64,000 nucleotides of DNA from Baylisascaris procyonis. Taxonomy: Eukaryota; Nematoda; Chromadorea; Rhabditida; Ascarididae. Where the stretch lies: NCBI GenBank assembly GCA_037389465.1, contig JAZARR010000074.1:62001-126000 (forward strand). The letters run 5' to 3'. Position 1 is the first letter of the stretch. The number at the start of each line of letters is the position of its first letter. A program made the position numbers and the translations under genes. Below are positions 51,247 through 64,000 of this stretch, piece after piece. The notes beneath the pieces were generated by a model, which had not been told where the DNA came from, did no database searches, and worked only from the letters and a program-made list of their open reading frames with translations.

Positions 51247-54200
51247 ATGGAATTTTCCCACGTTTTGGTGACTACACTCAGCGTCATTGGTGAGCTCAGA
51301 TTTTTGTGATATGTTGTTTCCAGTTCCATTCTTCATCCTTATACCCATCGCTCCCTCTTACTTCCGCAGTTGAGGTGAAGTCCATCTTAATATTCCATCA
51401 TTTAAGAAAAATATGTCCTACGGCTAACATTACATTTTTGTGGTAAAGGAGTAGAACGTGTGTGACGGCAGGTCACCTGTAAGTGTAAAATTGTTCCCGT
51501 TCTTTCTAGCAAAGCGCACAAAATTCTAGTAAGTTTAATGCGCACCACTCGACCTCTCAAGTTCAAGTTACATTGTAATCTAAATGATGTTTCTTATGCA
51601 ATGACCGTCAAATATTCCAGCATCAGTTCTCAAAAATATGAGCTAATACAAAAGAAGGCAAGGAAACAGGCCCGTTTATTAGCGTATGGAATAAACAATT
51701 TTCACATATTCCAGTCACGAACACTGAGGTCATAAGTGCTTATAGGATTCTCACGACAAAATTTCAGGCGCCGGTCTGAAACCTTTGCATTCAACGACTG
51801 CTGTTTCGACAGTGACTCTTGCTTCTGAAGTGGAACATCCTCGGATCTCTTTCGTGAGGGAAACTTACACATGGCTTGTTCCCCTTATGATAACAATCCT
51901 TTTGGTAAGTTTGATGATTGCGCTTTCCCGTGGGACTCAGAATATATTGGGAATATATGGGAACTCTTAATGATGGGAGTGGAACGATAATCGATGATAA
52001 GGAAGTGATCATCTGTTGCAGTGTGATAATGCTATAACAGAAGGCGTTATCACCTTTTTCCAGTTGCACACGTCAGAAAGTGGCTGAATATGAATCTCTT
52101 TATTAATGTAATTGGCTACCTATTCATTAACACCCCTTAGTAATCAGACTTCATATTCAATGACGTTTTTTCTGTGATCCATCATATGCCAATATTTAGC
52201 TCTGTTCTGATTATATTCACCTTAGCGTTTGGCTTACGGAGCCGTGAAGTCTACACATGCTTGTATTTCGTCCTTGCAAAAGGGAACTCCGAGAATCCAA
52301 GTATTATCTATGGTCGATAAAGTATATTTGTATCCAATACATTGGTAACTGACAACAGGAGAGGAGGAAGATGTTGCGATCTTATCCTTCTTCCTAAAAT
52401 TTTCTAACTGTGAACACCGTTTCTTCCGTAATTCCTCCACACTGTAGAAATGCGACTTTCTCCTCTCTCCTATTCCTCACCAATTTACATCTATGAAGTT
52501 GTGGTCATAATTTTGATGACTCATTACGTTGTTGGTTTTTCTCATTTTAACTTCAATTGCTTCCGTTCATTTTAATTCCACTCATGTTTTCTACGAGCAA
52601 AGCTTATTAACGTATTTTCATACTATTTTGGACCTTTATATTGTAAGTTCATCGTGAGCGAAGAAATCTTCGAGGTGCCTCGTCACGCCTTCATCAGCTG
52701 AATTTGCATGCCGAGGCTCTTCTGTAACGTTACCAAATTCAGCGCCATCTAAATCTAAATATCGCACCCCCTGGGATATTATCCGCTGAGATATTTTTTA
52801 GCATCAGTTTCAATTGATGTTTGTTATGCTAAAAGGAATAAATAAAATATCTTTCATAAATGCTTTTAAAGCTAACAAATTTGCTTCATAAGCTAGGCTA
52901 AGCTCTCAAATATTTCCGGCTCTAGAGATGTGAAGCTAGAAAGAAACTCATAGAACGAAGTACGTTGTCTAGGCTTATTTATTTTAGCCATCAGCTGTGG
53001 AATGCCATCTTTCTAAAGAGGCACTTTCTGTGCGTTTATCAGTGAAACTCTGGTTACTGAACTTTTTTCTTTATCGATACCTTTCGGTAATTAAGTGGCA
53101 TCTTTCAAAGTATTTTCCCTTATTTCGAAATCGTTCTAATCTCTCCCGCACACATCCTTGGCAAGTGATTCGTGGAATTCATTGAGACTGTTTAATTTAT
53201 ATTCCATCGTTACAAATGAATGACGGGGGTATAAAGCCGTTTTCTTTGATGTCCAACTAGGAAGTGAACTTTTCAATTTTTCATAGTTTTTTTCACAGCG
53301 GAATAAATGATATGCTTTGGCGCATTACTTTCTGGCCTGCTCAGACGTAATAAAGCCGACACTATGAAAAATGCTCTATTTTTACAAAAGTGGAATTAAG
53401 CACAACTCTAATTGGTTCTCTATTCTTCTAAGAAACAAATGCAACGCTGTCACAATATCACTTTCGGCTGAGTGGCAATGCAATTTTGTGTCTGCTGACT
53501 TTTATTCAGTCTTCAAACGTTTCCTATTTTTTGGCCATAAAGTTGATGTAATACAATCAATTGCAGTGCTAATAAATGCATATCTACTTTTCATTTGACC
53601 GCTGCTGACATGAAACATACTAATACACCGCAGATAATGCCGCTCTTCAGACAATAGCATTTCTTTTTTCTACAGGAAACATCAAATCTTTTGTTATAGT
53701 GATCATTGGATTAAACCAAGGTTAGTGTGTTATGAATGCAATGGGATGATGTATTCTTGGATAAAGGGTGGAGTTAAATGACTGTGATTTGTGCTACGGT
53801 GAGGGATTTACTTGTCCTTGAAGTCAACGATAGTAAATGCAATGTGATCCGGATTGTGGAATCGAAAGAATCATCTAGTTGCACCTAAGAACGTCGTAAC
53901 GGATGAGAGAATAGCGTCCATTTCAATCAAATCATAGAAGAACGAAAATTTTTAATGTGGAAAGGATCTTCCACAAAGAATATTGGTTGAGTTCCCTCTT
54001 AGCTGGAGACTTTTCGTTTTCTCTCGTCTTCTTCAATAAACACATGCTATTTCTAGTGTTGCTGAAAACACGATAATAGTGAAAACTGTAAAGAGTAATA
54101 GAAAACAGGCCAACTTTCAATTATAAAAGTAGTTATTCCCACAGGTGGCGATCGTTGGAAACTCGTTGATTGTCATATCATCACCATGGTTGAGTCCACC

Positions 54201-57200
54201 CATAACTCCTTATTTACGTCTGTGCATTTCACTCGCGGCTGCTGATATGTGGGCTGCATCGCTGTTGACAGCAGGTTAATTTTGATCATTCATAAAACGT
54301 GTCCTGAAAGTTTGTGGTAGAGCTCATGTTGACCTGCAAGTTTCCCTCAGGTTGGCTCCGAGCAAACGGCATTCTGGTTTCTGGGCAGATCCTGTAAACT
54401 GTTGAGCTGTTGTGGACGTGTTCTGCCGCCATTTCTTTGGTTTTTTCGGTGGGTTCCATTTTTGTGTTCAGTGGGAGAGGCCTAGTGAGTTTAGAGCGCC
54501 ACACTATGATAAAATTGCTTCACTTCACTTCAAAACCGGCGAAGCAAGACAACAAAAAAATAACTCTGAAGAAGCCTACAACGGCCATTCGATTAAAGCT
54601 TCGGATCAAGAAAGAGACGTTAACGGAGGTGCTTTTCATTCCTTGCCATCAAATGTAATTGTCCTAATAACTCAGATGCCTATTGTTCTCTCCATCATTG
54701 CTAGCACTCATAGAAATCAAAATTTCTTTCTTAGTTTCAGGAAATAACTTTACTTTGAACAGTGAAATGGTTGAATGATTTAAGCAACATTTTCGCTTAA
54801 ATTAGTTCATTTTTATACGTTTAAATGAAGAAGCAGTATCCTTTGAACAGAGTTTCCTTATTATTTCATATGCAATACTTGTGAAATTTCATTTTCAGCA
54901 CTAACGAAACTCTTCTCCGAATGTTGTTGCATTACAAGGAAATCAGATTTAACATGCAACTTCCTTACTTTTAATTAAAAGTAATGAATAAGGGGACGAT
55001 ATGAAAACTTTTTTACAGTCTATTGAAGTATTGCTACTTGTCGCCGTCATAACTTTTGAAGCGTACCGATGAAAAGTAGCTGTAAATTCCTCTTGAAAGG
55101 AAAGCGTTTCTAACAAAGAGATAAATGTAAAAAAATGAGCGACAAGGATGTTCCAAGCATAGAGATAGGAGGTGAATTGATTGCATAAAGGGAATCAGAG
55201 AGAACGAATTGCTTCCGAATTTTTTATGGGAGCGTTTTCTAGTTGTCTTACTTGACGTCTTGTTTTCTTTTGATTACTGCTCTTTTTTTTTTATCAGCTT
55301 TCCCATTCAGCTTTCCGAAAAGACTTTATCAACGATATTTTCTAACTAATGTGATCACAACGATAACGACGATGCATAAACATTTAAAAGTACTTTCTAA
55401 CATATTTCTTTGAAAGAGAAAAGAATTGGATGTTTAGACATGCCATATTAGTGATGGCATTAGATTGCAGCAAGTGAAAAATGTTGAAAGTAAACTCTTG
55501 TCTCTACTTTTTTCCACTTTGAAAAGTTCCTAACTCCCTTAAATGGAAACTGACTTTTTGGCGTTAATTTTTTTTTTAGACATTCAACATTTATCTGTGC
55601 ATGCTCTATGAAGCTATTCATACTTCTATACTAATTAGTGCTCTTCAGGTCTCGTCATAAATAGTTACTTATCGATGGTTTTTCGTATACGAAAGAGTAG
55701 CGATTGTTTTGCTGCAGTTCTGGAAGTGTTTCGAATAGGTGGCATGCTCACTTCCGATTTGCATCTATTTGCACTTGCTATTAACCAGTTCATTGGCATC
55801 GCATGGCCTCTTAAATACAAGGTAGGGTTTCTTATCCTTTAGCAGTTTGCAATGTAAACCACATATGTATTCATTTTACTGCATTACATTTATGGCAATT
55901 AAACCACAAAAATTCTCTTTGATCATATTTGTTGGTCGTTGTATGAATGACCTTTCCAAAAACACATCTTCAACGTGTCAGTGTTTGCTGAAATCGTTCT
56001 CGCCTTATTCAAAGGTGGATCGGTATATACTCCTTCTTAGAGGAAAGAGCTTATTTATTTCGTAGTGGTGATCGTTGATGAAAGGCACACTTAGACAAGA
56101 GGATAATGGTCACTTGGACAAGCTATTTGGAATTATCACTTATAAATAAATGATATTTACATCTGTCAAGCGCGATTATGATCACGTCACCTTCTTCGTA
56201 CACAAGCGTTTTGGGCTCTACTCTGCTTATTATGAAAGCACCAACGAGTACCTACCTGCATAAAATTCCTTAGCATACATTTATTGCTACTTAGAAAGTA
56301 AAAACTTATTTTTGCATGAAACGATAGATTCAAGTTTAATATGCAATTTGTTCGCTATAGCAAAAGCCACTGAAATGTTGCAAAAAGTTGACATAAAATC
56401 TACCCAATGCTCGAGTTTCTTACCTGGAAGGTAATAGCAGCCGCTTTTTCAATACCCAGGCTACACACGTCATCGTTTCCATAATAATTCCTGTTAACGC
56501 CTTTTTATCATCCTTAGCGGCAGTCTCTCACTTAATCCTTCGGTGTCTCCGACAAGCCTTCCATGTCCATTCACATAATATTTAACCATTACAGTTTTAA
56601 CTTTTTATCTCCATTCATTTGCATATTACAAACCTTTTATATTTTGTAATATTTTGCGCAGATATCGGTTTTTTGCATTATTGATTAGGAAAAGTTTTTT
56701 CCAGAAAAATCCCTTATATTTTTCATAGTTTCACTGAGCTTAGCTTCGCGGCCCATTAATAGCGGATAACTGCTCAGATTACATAGGGCAATTCAAAACA
56801 TCGTTTTTCGTTGTTTCTTTTCACACTCATAAAAACTGCACTATTAAGCTAATCTCATTGTGTTTTTTTCGCATACACCAGTCATAAATTGCTCACATTT
56901 ACTATTTATAAAAATGAGACATCAATCCTGAGGTGTGTATTTGAGCGATGAAATTAATTTCGCTATGAATTCTTCAAATTTAGAAGATTTATTTAAGTGA
57001 GCGAACTTTTTTGAGACTACTCATCACTATCACTGAAGCATATAGTACAACTAAAATTGCATGCTATCTCAACGAATGTTTATAATGTCACATTTGCAAT
57101 CATTTTTTGACTTTCTTTGAAGATATAAAAATCAATAAAAATGCCCATATTCTTAAAACATCGAATTAGAGAGCAGTTCCTTGATTCGAATAATTAATAC

Positions 57201-60200
57201 TGTGAAAAACGAGAGAATCAACTTCTAGACATTGAGCTGAACAAGATAATAATATTCATTACTGACATTTTAATTGAAAATGGAATAATGAAATGCCAAA
57301 AATTCTCTCAACGTGCTCAAATTTGAAGCAGTTATGGTGACGTCCACTTACACCATGAAATGAGCGTTAGAAAGTAGAAAGTTTGAGCATTGCTGAGCAC
57401 TCACTAAGGAATACCTCATATACAGCAATAAATCTATTCATATTGAGGATAAAAGTGTTCTAGATGCTAATGACAACGAAACGTGTTCGAATAGCAGTGG
57501 TGGTATTATGGTTGGCACCAGTATTCTTCACTTTAAGTTGGTTTCTTGCATTCGAAAACGATGGTCTTCGCCATCCTAAATGTCGACATCAATTTTATTT
57601 GCGTTTACCATTTAGGTGAGTGAGCATCCAACTTTACGTTTATTTTATTCATTGTTTTGTTAAATGGGCGATTTAGCACTTCAATATTTTGAAAATTTCC
57701 AACTACCGTTTACATAGAGTGCTCCAAAGGAGTCAGTCGGAGCTGATGTTTCTTGAACCGATCCACTAAGCTAATTGAGATGAGCACTTGCCAACTTGTG
57801 AATTTTTATGTGTTTCACTTGAATTCGCTATCTCTAATTTCTAGTTTCTGTTTTTTTTTTCCTTTTTTTTTGCTTTTCAAACGTGCAACTGTGTGGTATT
57901 TCACTGGAAAATCCAATCCATGCAAAAAATTTGTTATTTTTGCTGGTGGCATTGTTGCTGTTGTCACTATTGCTCTTATCGTAGCTGCTGCTTATATCTT
58001 TGGTTGCTGATCGGTTGAGAAACTATGCGCAGACGCACACAAATATTACATAATTTTATACACAGATCTAAAAAAAACTTTGTTCAGTATCAAGTGAACA
58101 AAATATCAAAAACTATGAATCTTCGATTCATCTGATCTGCTCTCCTCTAAAGTTGCACACCAGTAGAAACAAAGACTGTAATAACATTCGCCATGTATAT
58201 GTGGGAAAGATGTTTCGAGTACAGTAATGTAATAACAATTACTTTTAGGTTGATAGTTTTCATAATATTTATGATACCTTTATTAGCAACGCTCAGTATT
58301 TACGCGATGATTCTCTTCACTTTGCTCAAAGCAAAGGTGAAATATTCGGGCGATTTATTGAGGTTCGTTCCTTTTATATTAGCGTACCTGTAACAATTAA
58401 ATAAGTTAAATACTTCATCCACACAAACTGTATTAAGCGCAGCAATTTTATAAAATCACCTAATCCGCCAGTGAATTTTGGTCTTTCTTGTGCACTGACG
58501 TCTGTGTTTTCTCTATCGTGATTGATTTCTCAGTCTGACTTCTCGATCCTCTTATGAATGTTAGAAATTTTCTCCCGTTGTGCTTCATACGACGGGTACT
58601 TCCCAACTATGAATTAGCAGTATGAATGCGGCTCATGTTTCTATCAAATTTTCTTGCTTGGTTATATCTGGAACCTGTCAGATGAATATGCATATCTTCA
58701 CATGATTCTGCTATTGGGATATCTGAAAGTAAAGTTTGATGTTGTTCTATGCGTGAAATGCCAAACATTTTAGATGCCAGATAACAAATAACAAATCTTT
58801 GTTTACTGGTAGGTCGAGAAACTAAGCGCTGACGCGAGCTGTGCACTGATGCGTATATATAGTTTTGCGACATATACACAACAATTATCATGGGCTAAAT
58901 AATGAAGATGAACGTGGTCCTCTCCACAGCTCATTATCAACAGATCTCTCTTCTCTGTTACTTCACTACACCATTCATTAGATAGAACCAGTTTCTTTTT
59001 TCCTCTGTTTCCATCGTTGATTGTCACGTGCTGCATCATTCTGAGTGTAAATATTCTGCAGGAAAACGCGAGATACACGTACACAACTTCGAGGCAAGAT
59101 AAAACTAGTGTGGACAACACTGATCATCGTGAGTACGTTCTCGCTCTCATGGGGCCTTTGTGTGCTATATTTTGTGTTAGTGTGTCGTCAGGGATGTAGA
59201 TTCATCTATGGTCAGAGTGTCGACTTCTATGTGGGCTTCTTCATTAATTCAACAGTGAATGGCCTTGTGAGTTGCTCATTCCTTATTAGCACTCTATTTC
59301 TTTGCAGAACAGTCGATACTTATGAAAAATAGTGTATTGGTCGTGTTGAGAGTGAATTTTCTCGCATAAATCAACAATGTGGATATATTTCTGACTAAGG
59401 ATGGAAGAATCTGTTATTATCATAGCCAGAGATTCTAATCAATATGTTCTTGATTTAGTTCGCAGATATTTGACAACAATCCATATTAGCAGTAACCGTT
59501 AACTAATCTATCATTCTTTCTATCTAAATATATGCGATGAATAGCAGTTGATTATGAGGAATATTTTACTCGCATTTATACGTTGCTGATAATAACCCAC
59601 CATAAAAAGAGCGGAAGCACTAACTATTTCACCCTTGTTGATGATCAATCGTCATTCACATAAATAAAGCGATGAAAAAAGTTACCGGTGAGATATGGTA
59701 CAAGTGCATTGCTGTCATATCGTCGGGGCATTTCAAATGAGAATGGGCATTTTTTGCTGAGCAGACTTGTCTGCATCTGTTTTGCATGTGCCGTTCGTTC
59801 AGCGTAAAAACACTGCGGAGCTCTTATTTAGAAATAACACTTCTAGCTCGTTTATCCACACATCCACATATTTCATCCTCGAGATCCATTACGCCGATTC
59901 AAGCGAAGTTCAACGGATCAGTGCCCAGGCCTATTCTATGTTAGGATGCCTAAATCACCACCTCGGCCTTCATGCTTTGGAGGTGTTGTTCTATGGCCTC
60001 ACCATTTTCCGTCGTTTTGAGTCCCTGGGATCCTAATCTCCAAGTGAACGAGGAATTTTTTACCTAACATATTTTGTTAACTTCATTAAATTAAACAAAT
60101 ACCAGAACCGCAAATCACCATTTTTTGTAGACATTGTTCCGATTTCCTAGTGGTTGACTGCATGGAAAGGTCTTTTTCGTAACCTTGCCAAGGATTTCGA

Positions 60201-61092
60201 AATCTGATAACCCGTATGGCAGTATAGCAGTGGTGATTGAAATAATAATACTAAGGCGCAAGATTGGCCACAGGAAACTTTTTTAAATCAACCAAGAATG
60301 CGATAATTCAAGCAAGTGAAACGTTCATTGTTTATTCACATAATTCGTGCACTGAGTTTGGTGGGGGGAGGTGGGAGGGGAGGAAAGAACGAAACGTCGA
60401 ACAGAAAAGGAAAGGGGTCTCTTGGAAATTTCCAGTCGGCTGCTCTCGGAACCCAGTGACTCGGGGAGCACCGACTTATTTACGGAAAGGGCCTGGTAAG
60501 GTGGAAAAATGAGAGTAGTCATCTGTTACAGGTAATGCTCAAGCTGCTAATCAATCCTTTTATTTACGCACTTCGGCTGGCTGATATCCGTGCTAGTGTT
60601 GCTCGGTTTCTTCGATTTGTTCTTGGCAGGAGCTCCTCTAAGGTTAGCGTTCAATTCACGATCTTCGCAGGTTCAATTGTATCCATTTCACCTTCTCCTT
60701 ATAGACAATCTCCTCACTTCCCTACATTATTTTTGCTACCGTGGAGTAGTGTAAACGACCACTTCTCACCCAAACTCCGAGTCTTTAAACTAAATTAGAC
60801 ACAAATATTGGAAATGAAATGAATTGAAACAAACTTTGAAGCAGGCACAAAAGCTTGTCAAGGCAAGAGGAGAGGGGAGTAAATGGAAAGGCGTGCACTA
60901 TGCAGTCTCTTCAAGCTGTTCAGTTAGCGTTGTAAACTGGCAGCAAGTAATAAAATATGTGCAGAAGATATAGTTAAGCTTTTGCCTAAACGTCTGTCTG
61001 TATCAATTCTCGGCGGAAGGTGTGTTTTTCAGACCAGACGGTTATCACAAACAGCGCATCTAATGAAAGCAAATGGAAATACCAAAAGTTAA
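51247..61092 (+). CDS. Orphan rhodopsin-like (class A) GPCR, nine exons
   Basis: Nine exons, 51247-51289 (tentative start), 51768-51904, 54145-54274, 55649-55821, 57464-57615, 58249-58362, 59062-59266, 60532-60642 and 61033-61092, close in phase at every junction and give 374 residues ending in TAA. The order is that of a seven-helix receptor: TM1 with G65-N66-S-L-I-V; TM2 S-L-A-A-A-D94; extracellular C123 before TM3, and C201 in loop 2 for the usual disulphide; ICL2 K-R-V-R; TM4 W177; TM5 P222; a basic loop 3; TM6 W280; TM7 N326-P327-F-I-Y; short basic tail. Oddities: TM3 ends N149-Q150-F151 instead of D-R-Y, and TM6 has S-W-G-L-C instead of C-W-x-P. An orphan peptide or amine receptor on the cell surface is likely; the ligand cannot be inferred. 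All exons but the first are strongly supported. Confidence 0.85.
57886..58010 (+). CDS. Possible nested transmembrane ORF inside a GPCR intron
   Basis: Between the fifth and sixth GPCR exons an open stretch reads R-A-T-V-W-Y-F-T-G-K-S-N-P-C-K-K followed by a clean hydrophobic helix (57930-58001, A/V/I/G-rich) and G-C-stop. The codons are GC-richer than the surrounding intron. A long pyrimidine tract ends in TTTTCAA just before it, where a working nematode acceptor would read TTTTCAG. It may be a terminal exon of a nested gene, a dead exon with a mutated acceptor, or an N-terminal cytosol-plus-anchor exon using a GTTGCT donor near 57999. Without the tract the frame opens at 57753 but gives low-complexity sequence. 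Not recognised as a family. Confidence 0.25.
60361..60384 (+). repeat. G-rich tract in the last GPCR introns
   Basis: Four runs of three to six G within about 24 bases (GTGGGGGGAGGTGGGAGGGG), matching a quadruplex pattern on the transcribed-sense strand between the seventh and eighth GPCR exons. Confidence 0.8.
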
Positions 61093-64000
61093 ATCAATCA
61101 ATTTTGATCAATGCGAAAGTTGTTATAGGTGGTTTTGCAACATTTGTGGATTATATACGTCAAAATTACAACTGTGATTTCATTCGTTTTCAAGTTGAAA
61201 CTGTCGTATAAGAAGGCATAAGCATATGTGTGGATGCATATAGACGACTTTTCTTTTGCGAAAACGGATTTACATTATATAAAAGCAATTTATGTAAACG
61301 TTAATCAAACGAAAGCTCTAAAGTATCAGCATCGGCGACCACTGCTTGAAATTTTCATATGTGGAAGCTCAGCAAAAGTAATACTAAATCCTATCTATTG
61401 AATGCCACTTTGAAGAAAAATTAACACATTTCAAACTTTTAGTCGTTTGCTTAATTCAGCATTTCCAAACACTAATAACAATTAAAAGATGTGGAAAGGA
61501 CACTTCCGGAATCCTTGTGAAAATTTTTTGCAAATTTTTCTCGTCATCCGATTGCTATTTTCTAAAGTCGATTTCAAAAATTTTCTACCAAAAGACCTAG
61601 CCAGGCCAAGCGATTAGGCCTTCAAAACTTCAAATCGATTATATTAGTAAAAAGTTTCATAAAGGTTGACTTTCTGCGCTGAGCATATACTCCTTTTACT
61701 CCTTTAAGTGAAAACTTGCCTATTCACTTTTTTTTGTTAAATCAGCCAAGAATTTTTTCGTGCACTCCTTCGAAATAATCTTATCTGCATTATCTTATCC
61801 AACCATAAAATTATTTTTCAGCTTTAAATTTTCGATCTATTTTTTGTCATGTTTCGAGTTGTTTTGAATAACCAATATGCATTACAAATAGCCGACGTTC
61901 TGCGGGAATATAGTCCAGTGTTTCTGAGAGTAAAATTAAGGACCACTCTGCATAGGAAAAGATTGCAGAGTTGCCGTTCCTCATCGTTCCATTATATTCC
62001 AGACGTTGCTCAATTGTGCTAATTTGCCATCAAAAATTCCCTTTCAGTTATAATTTATTCTGAGCTAAGACATTCATTGCTATTTTCTATTCAACTATAC
62101 ATTCTTTAGTTTACGTTTTTCACTCAAAATTCGTATTTGTGTGTCTTTAACTTTAGAAAATATTGTTCCCTTTATCAACAATGTTGAGATATTAACATAA
62201 AAAATCCTCAGTTGCAAATTTCACGGAAATTGAAATAAATTCATTAAAGTATGTGCAAACATGAGGAAAGCTATATTTTCGATACTATCTTTTGAAGGCA
62301 AACTCGCCAACGGTTGTAAACTCACAACATACGAGCAGTGCGGTGGATGCAGCTGCCGCTCTACTTCAAGGATGTCCCAAAAATCGACACCAAGCCTTGG
62401 ATGCACGAGCAAGTCATCCATTCAACAGTATGCAGTATTCCTATTTCTTTTACCTGTTCCAGAACTTCTAGCAACTTTCATTCAAAATTATACAATTTTC
62501 AATGCCACTTTAAAATATATTTATGCCTTATATCCATGGCGTATGCAAAGCATCTGCCTGTCATTTATTGCCTATCAAAATATTGCCCCTTGTGAAATCC
62601 CGATATGTAACGGGAGCGAGTGTCAATTCTAATGAGGAAATATGAAATATATATGTATTAGGTTTTGACTGCACGACGTAGCGATCACCAAAAGGTGCAT
62701 TTAGTGACTAATACACTTGCTGCATTCACTGGTGATTCGTTGGGAAACGAAAAACGCTCTAAGAAACCTTTCCTCTTTCACCGATAACTCATCGATATGG
62801 TCATTTTCTTGTGATACTTGAACAATAGTTCACAAGTTGAGAATTAAAATGATCCTTTAATGCTATCATCTCAGAAGATCATTAGCAAATAAAAAATTAA
62901 AATAGACGCAATCAGCAATTACTAAAGAATTTCCCAAAAGTCCTTTTCACATCCGCATTCTCGAAAAATCTTTTTGTATTCTAACACACCAACCATCGAG
63001 GCTGTTGTTTTTGTATCGACCATATATAAATAGCAATCACAAAGTTCGACTGTTGATGATCCTTTTCCACCATCTAATATAATGGTAGCTGAATGAAAGG
63101 ATCCGAACTTCATTCATCTGACGTTGATTAACCTCTTTTGCAACTTATCATCCATCTGCGCTATAATTTAAAGAGATTCTTAACAATTGCAGCCTCACGA
63201 TTAGACTTAAAACAGCTGATGCAACAATATAAGCTGAATGCAGCACGTGCTCGGCAAGGGTCGAAGTGAATTCGTTGGTAGATAGCAATTTGAATTCAAA
63301 TAACGGCAGTGAAATTCGATGGTGATGTGATTCACTATATATGTATATTCATATATCATCTCAGATGTACAGAATTTTATAAATTACTACACCTTTTGTT
63401 GAAATGTTTTGCTGGTTCTATGAAGTAACATTTATAACCAAGATTGAATTGTAGCCATCTTCTAGAGCGTGAGAAAGCATTTGGACACAACTAAGAATCC
63501 GAATCAGAAATGCACTGGGGGACTCGATTACGATAGCCTGTTTTAGATCGAGAATTGCCGTTTTTAATGAACTCAGCCATTGTCATGAATATAATATACG
63601 TGGATTTAGGCTCACCTGCAACGTATTTGACCAATAATGCAATCTGTCCCAAGAATGCACTATTATACTACACAATCACGCGTAAAAATTAACACTTCTC
63701 ATTCACGCTTATGCCCTTCTCATGTGACGTAGAGATATTTCTATGACGTTATAATTTTCAAAAAAAAACATTTGCAGCTGAGATCTGACATATTTTATCG
63801 CAAAATTTTTGCTAGATTTTGTTTTTTATATGCCCGTCTAACATATTTCGCGATTCCATAAAAGACACCAAACTATAATTTTCCATAGTGCCACTAGGCT
63901 AATATTTGCATATGCAAGAAAATCAAAGCTTCTTTGCATATATCAAAATAAATTGCATCAATTCAGTTGTTCAGTGTTCTTCTTTTGTTCCTGTAAAAAT
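61093..64000. other. 3' flank, weak coding-like blocks only
   Basis: No gene is established. Seen: a 57-codon plus-strand frame at 61850-62023; a block near 62340-62420 that looks coding on either strand (plus W-M-Q-L-P-L-Y-F-K-D-V-P, minus D-F-W-D-I-L-E-V-E-R with a GTGAGT donor); a 63-codon minus frame at 62922-63113 with four cysteines; a possible 49-base minus exon near 63626-63675 before GTGAGC. No polyA signal for the GPCR gene was clear in the first 200 bases. Confidence 0.35.
62922..63113 (-). CDS. Hypothetical 63-residue ORF, four cysteines
   Basis: The minus-strand frame from ATG at 63113 to TAG at 62922 encodes a mixed-composition peptide with S-T-V-E-L-C-D-C-Y-L-Y and F-R-E-C-G-C-E-K. 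It has no signal peptide and no splice partner; a TGA lies directly upstream in frame. The two C-x-C motifs and balanced composition are unlike random AT-rich translation, but length alone is at chance level. Function unknown. Confidence 0.15.
   Translation of the reverse strand: MKFGSFHSATIILDGGKGSSTVELCDCYLYMVDTKTTASMVGVLEYKKIFRECGCEKDFWEIL

Noticed and set aside
53675..53720. Possible GPCR TM1 exon after TTTCTACAG
   Set aside because: Its only hydrophobic frame ends in phase 1 while the next GPCR exon starts in phase 0; the exon at 51768-51904 fits instead.
63626..63675. 49-base minus-strand exon-like segment (A-F-L-G-Q-I-A-L-L-V-K-Y)
   Set aside because: Good donor but weak acceptor and no partner exon before the window ends.

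Overview
The window is AT-rich animal DNA whose gene architecture fits a parasitic clade V (strongylid-type) nematode. Genes are split into short exons with GT-AG introns of 0.4 to 2.2 kb. Acceptors are of the nematode TTTTCAG/TTTAG kind. One gene belongs to a family I know only from nematodes (CPG4-like secreted proteins). There are no bacterial-style operons and no recognisable tRNA, rRNA or SL RNA gene. The species call is inference from style and cannot be settled by eye.

Layout. 1-2180 (+): the 3' end of an SLC22-like MFS transporter, cut by the left edge. 4930-5640 (-): a decayed CR1-type LINE reverse transcriptase. 6293-10251 (+): a complete five-exon gene for a secreted cysteine-rich CPG4-like protein. 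From about 10.7 to 51.2 kb there is almost no convincing gene. That stretch holds transposon relics (mariner-like helix-turn-helix at 17.5 kb, Pao/BEL-like gag at 29.8-30.2 kb), two small secreted-peptide candidates (36.6 and 37.7 kb), orphan exon-like blocks, a GC-rich hairpin-forming tandem repeat (42.5-42.9 kb), a diverged inverted duplication (39.7-40.07 kb versus 48.87-49.3 kb), two TA microsatellites, and a perfect 29-bp hairpin (46.6 kb). 51247-61092 (+): a rhodopsin-like GPCR rebuilt here from nine exons whose phases all close (374 residues). It has an unusual NQF in place of DRY and a possible nested transmembrane ORF in one intron. The last 3 kb hold only weak coding-like blocks.

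The three supported genes are unrelated in function (transporter, secreted extracellular protein, receptor), and nothing suggests they act together. Most other open frames in the window are of a length expected by chance in DNA of this composition. I left them out unless a domain, signal peptide, splice context or repeat conservation supported them.
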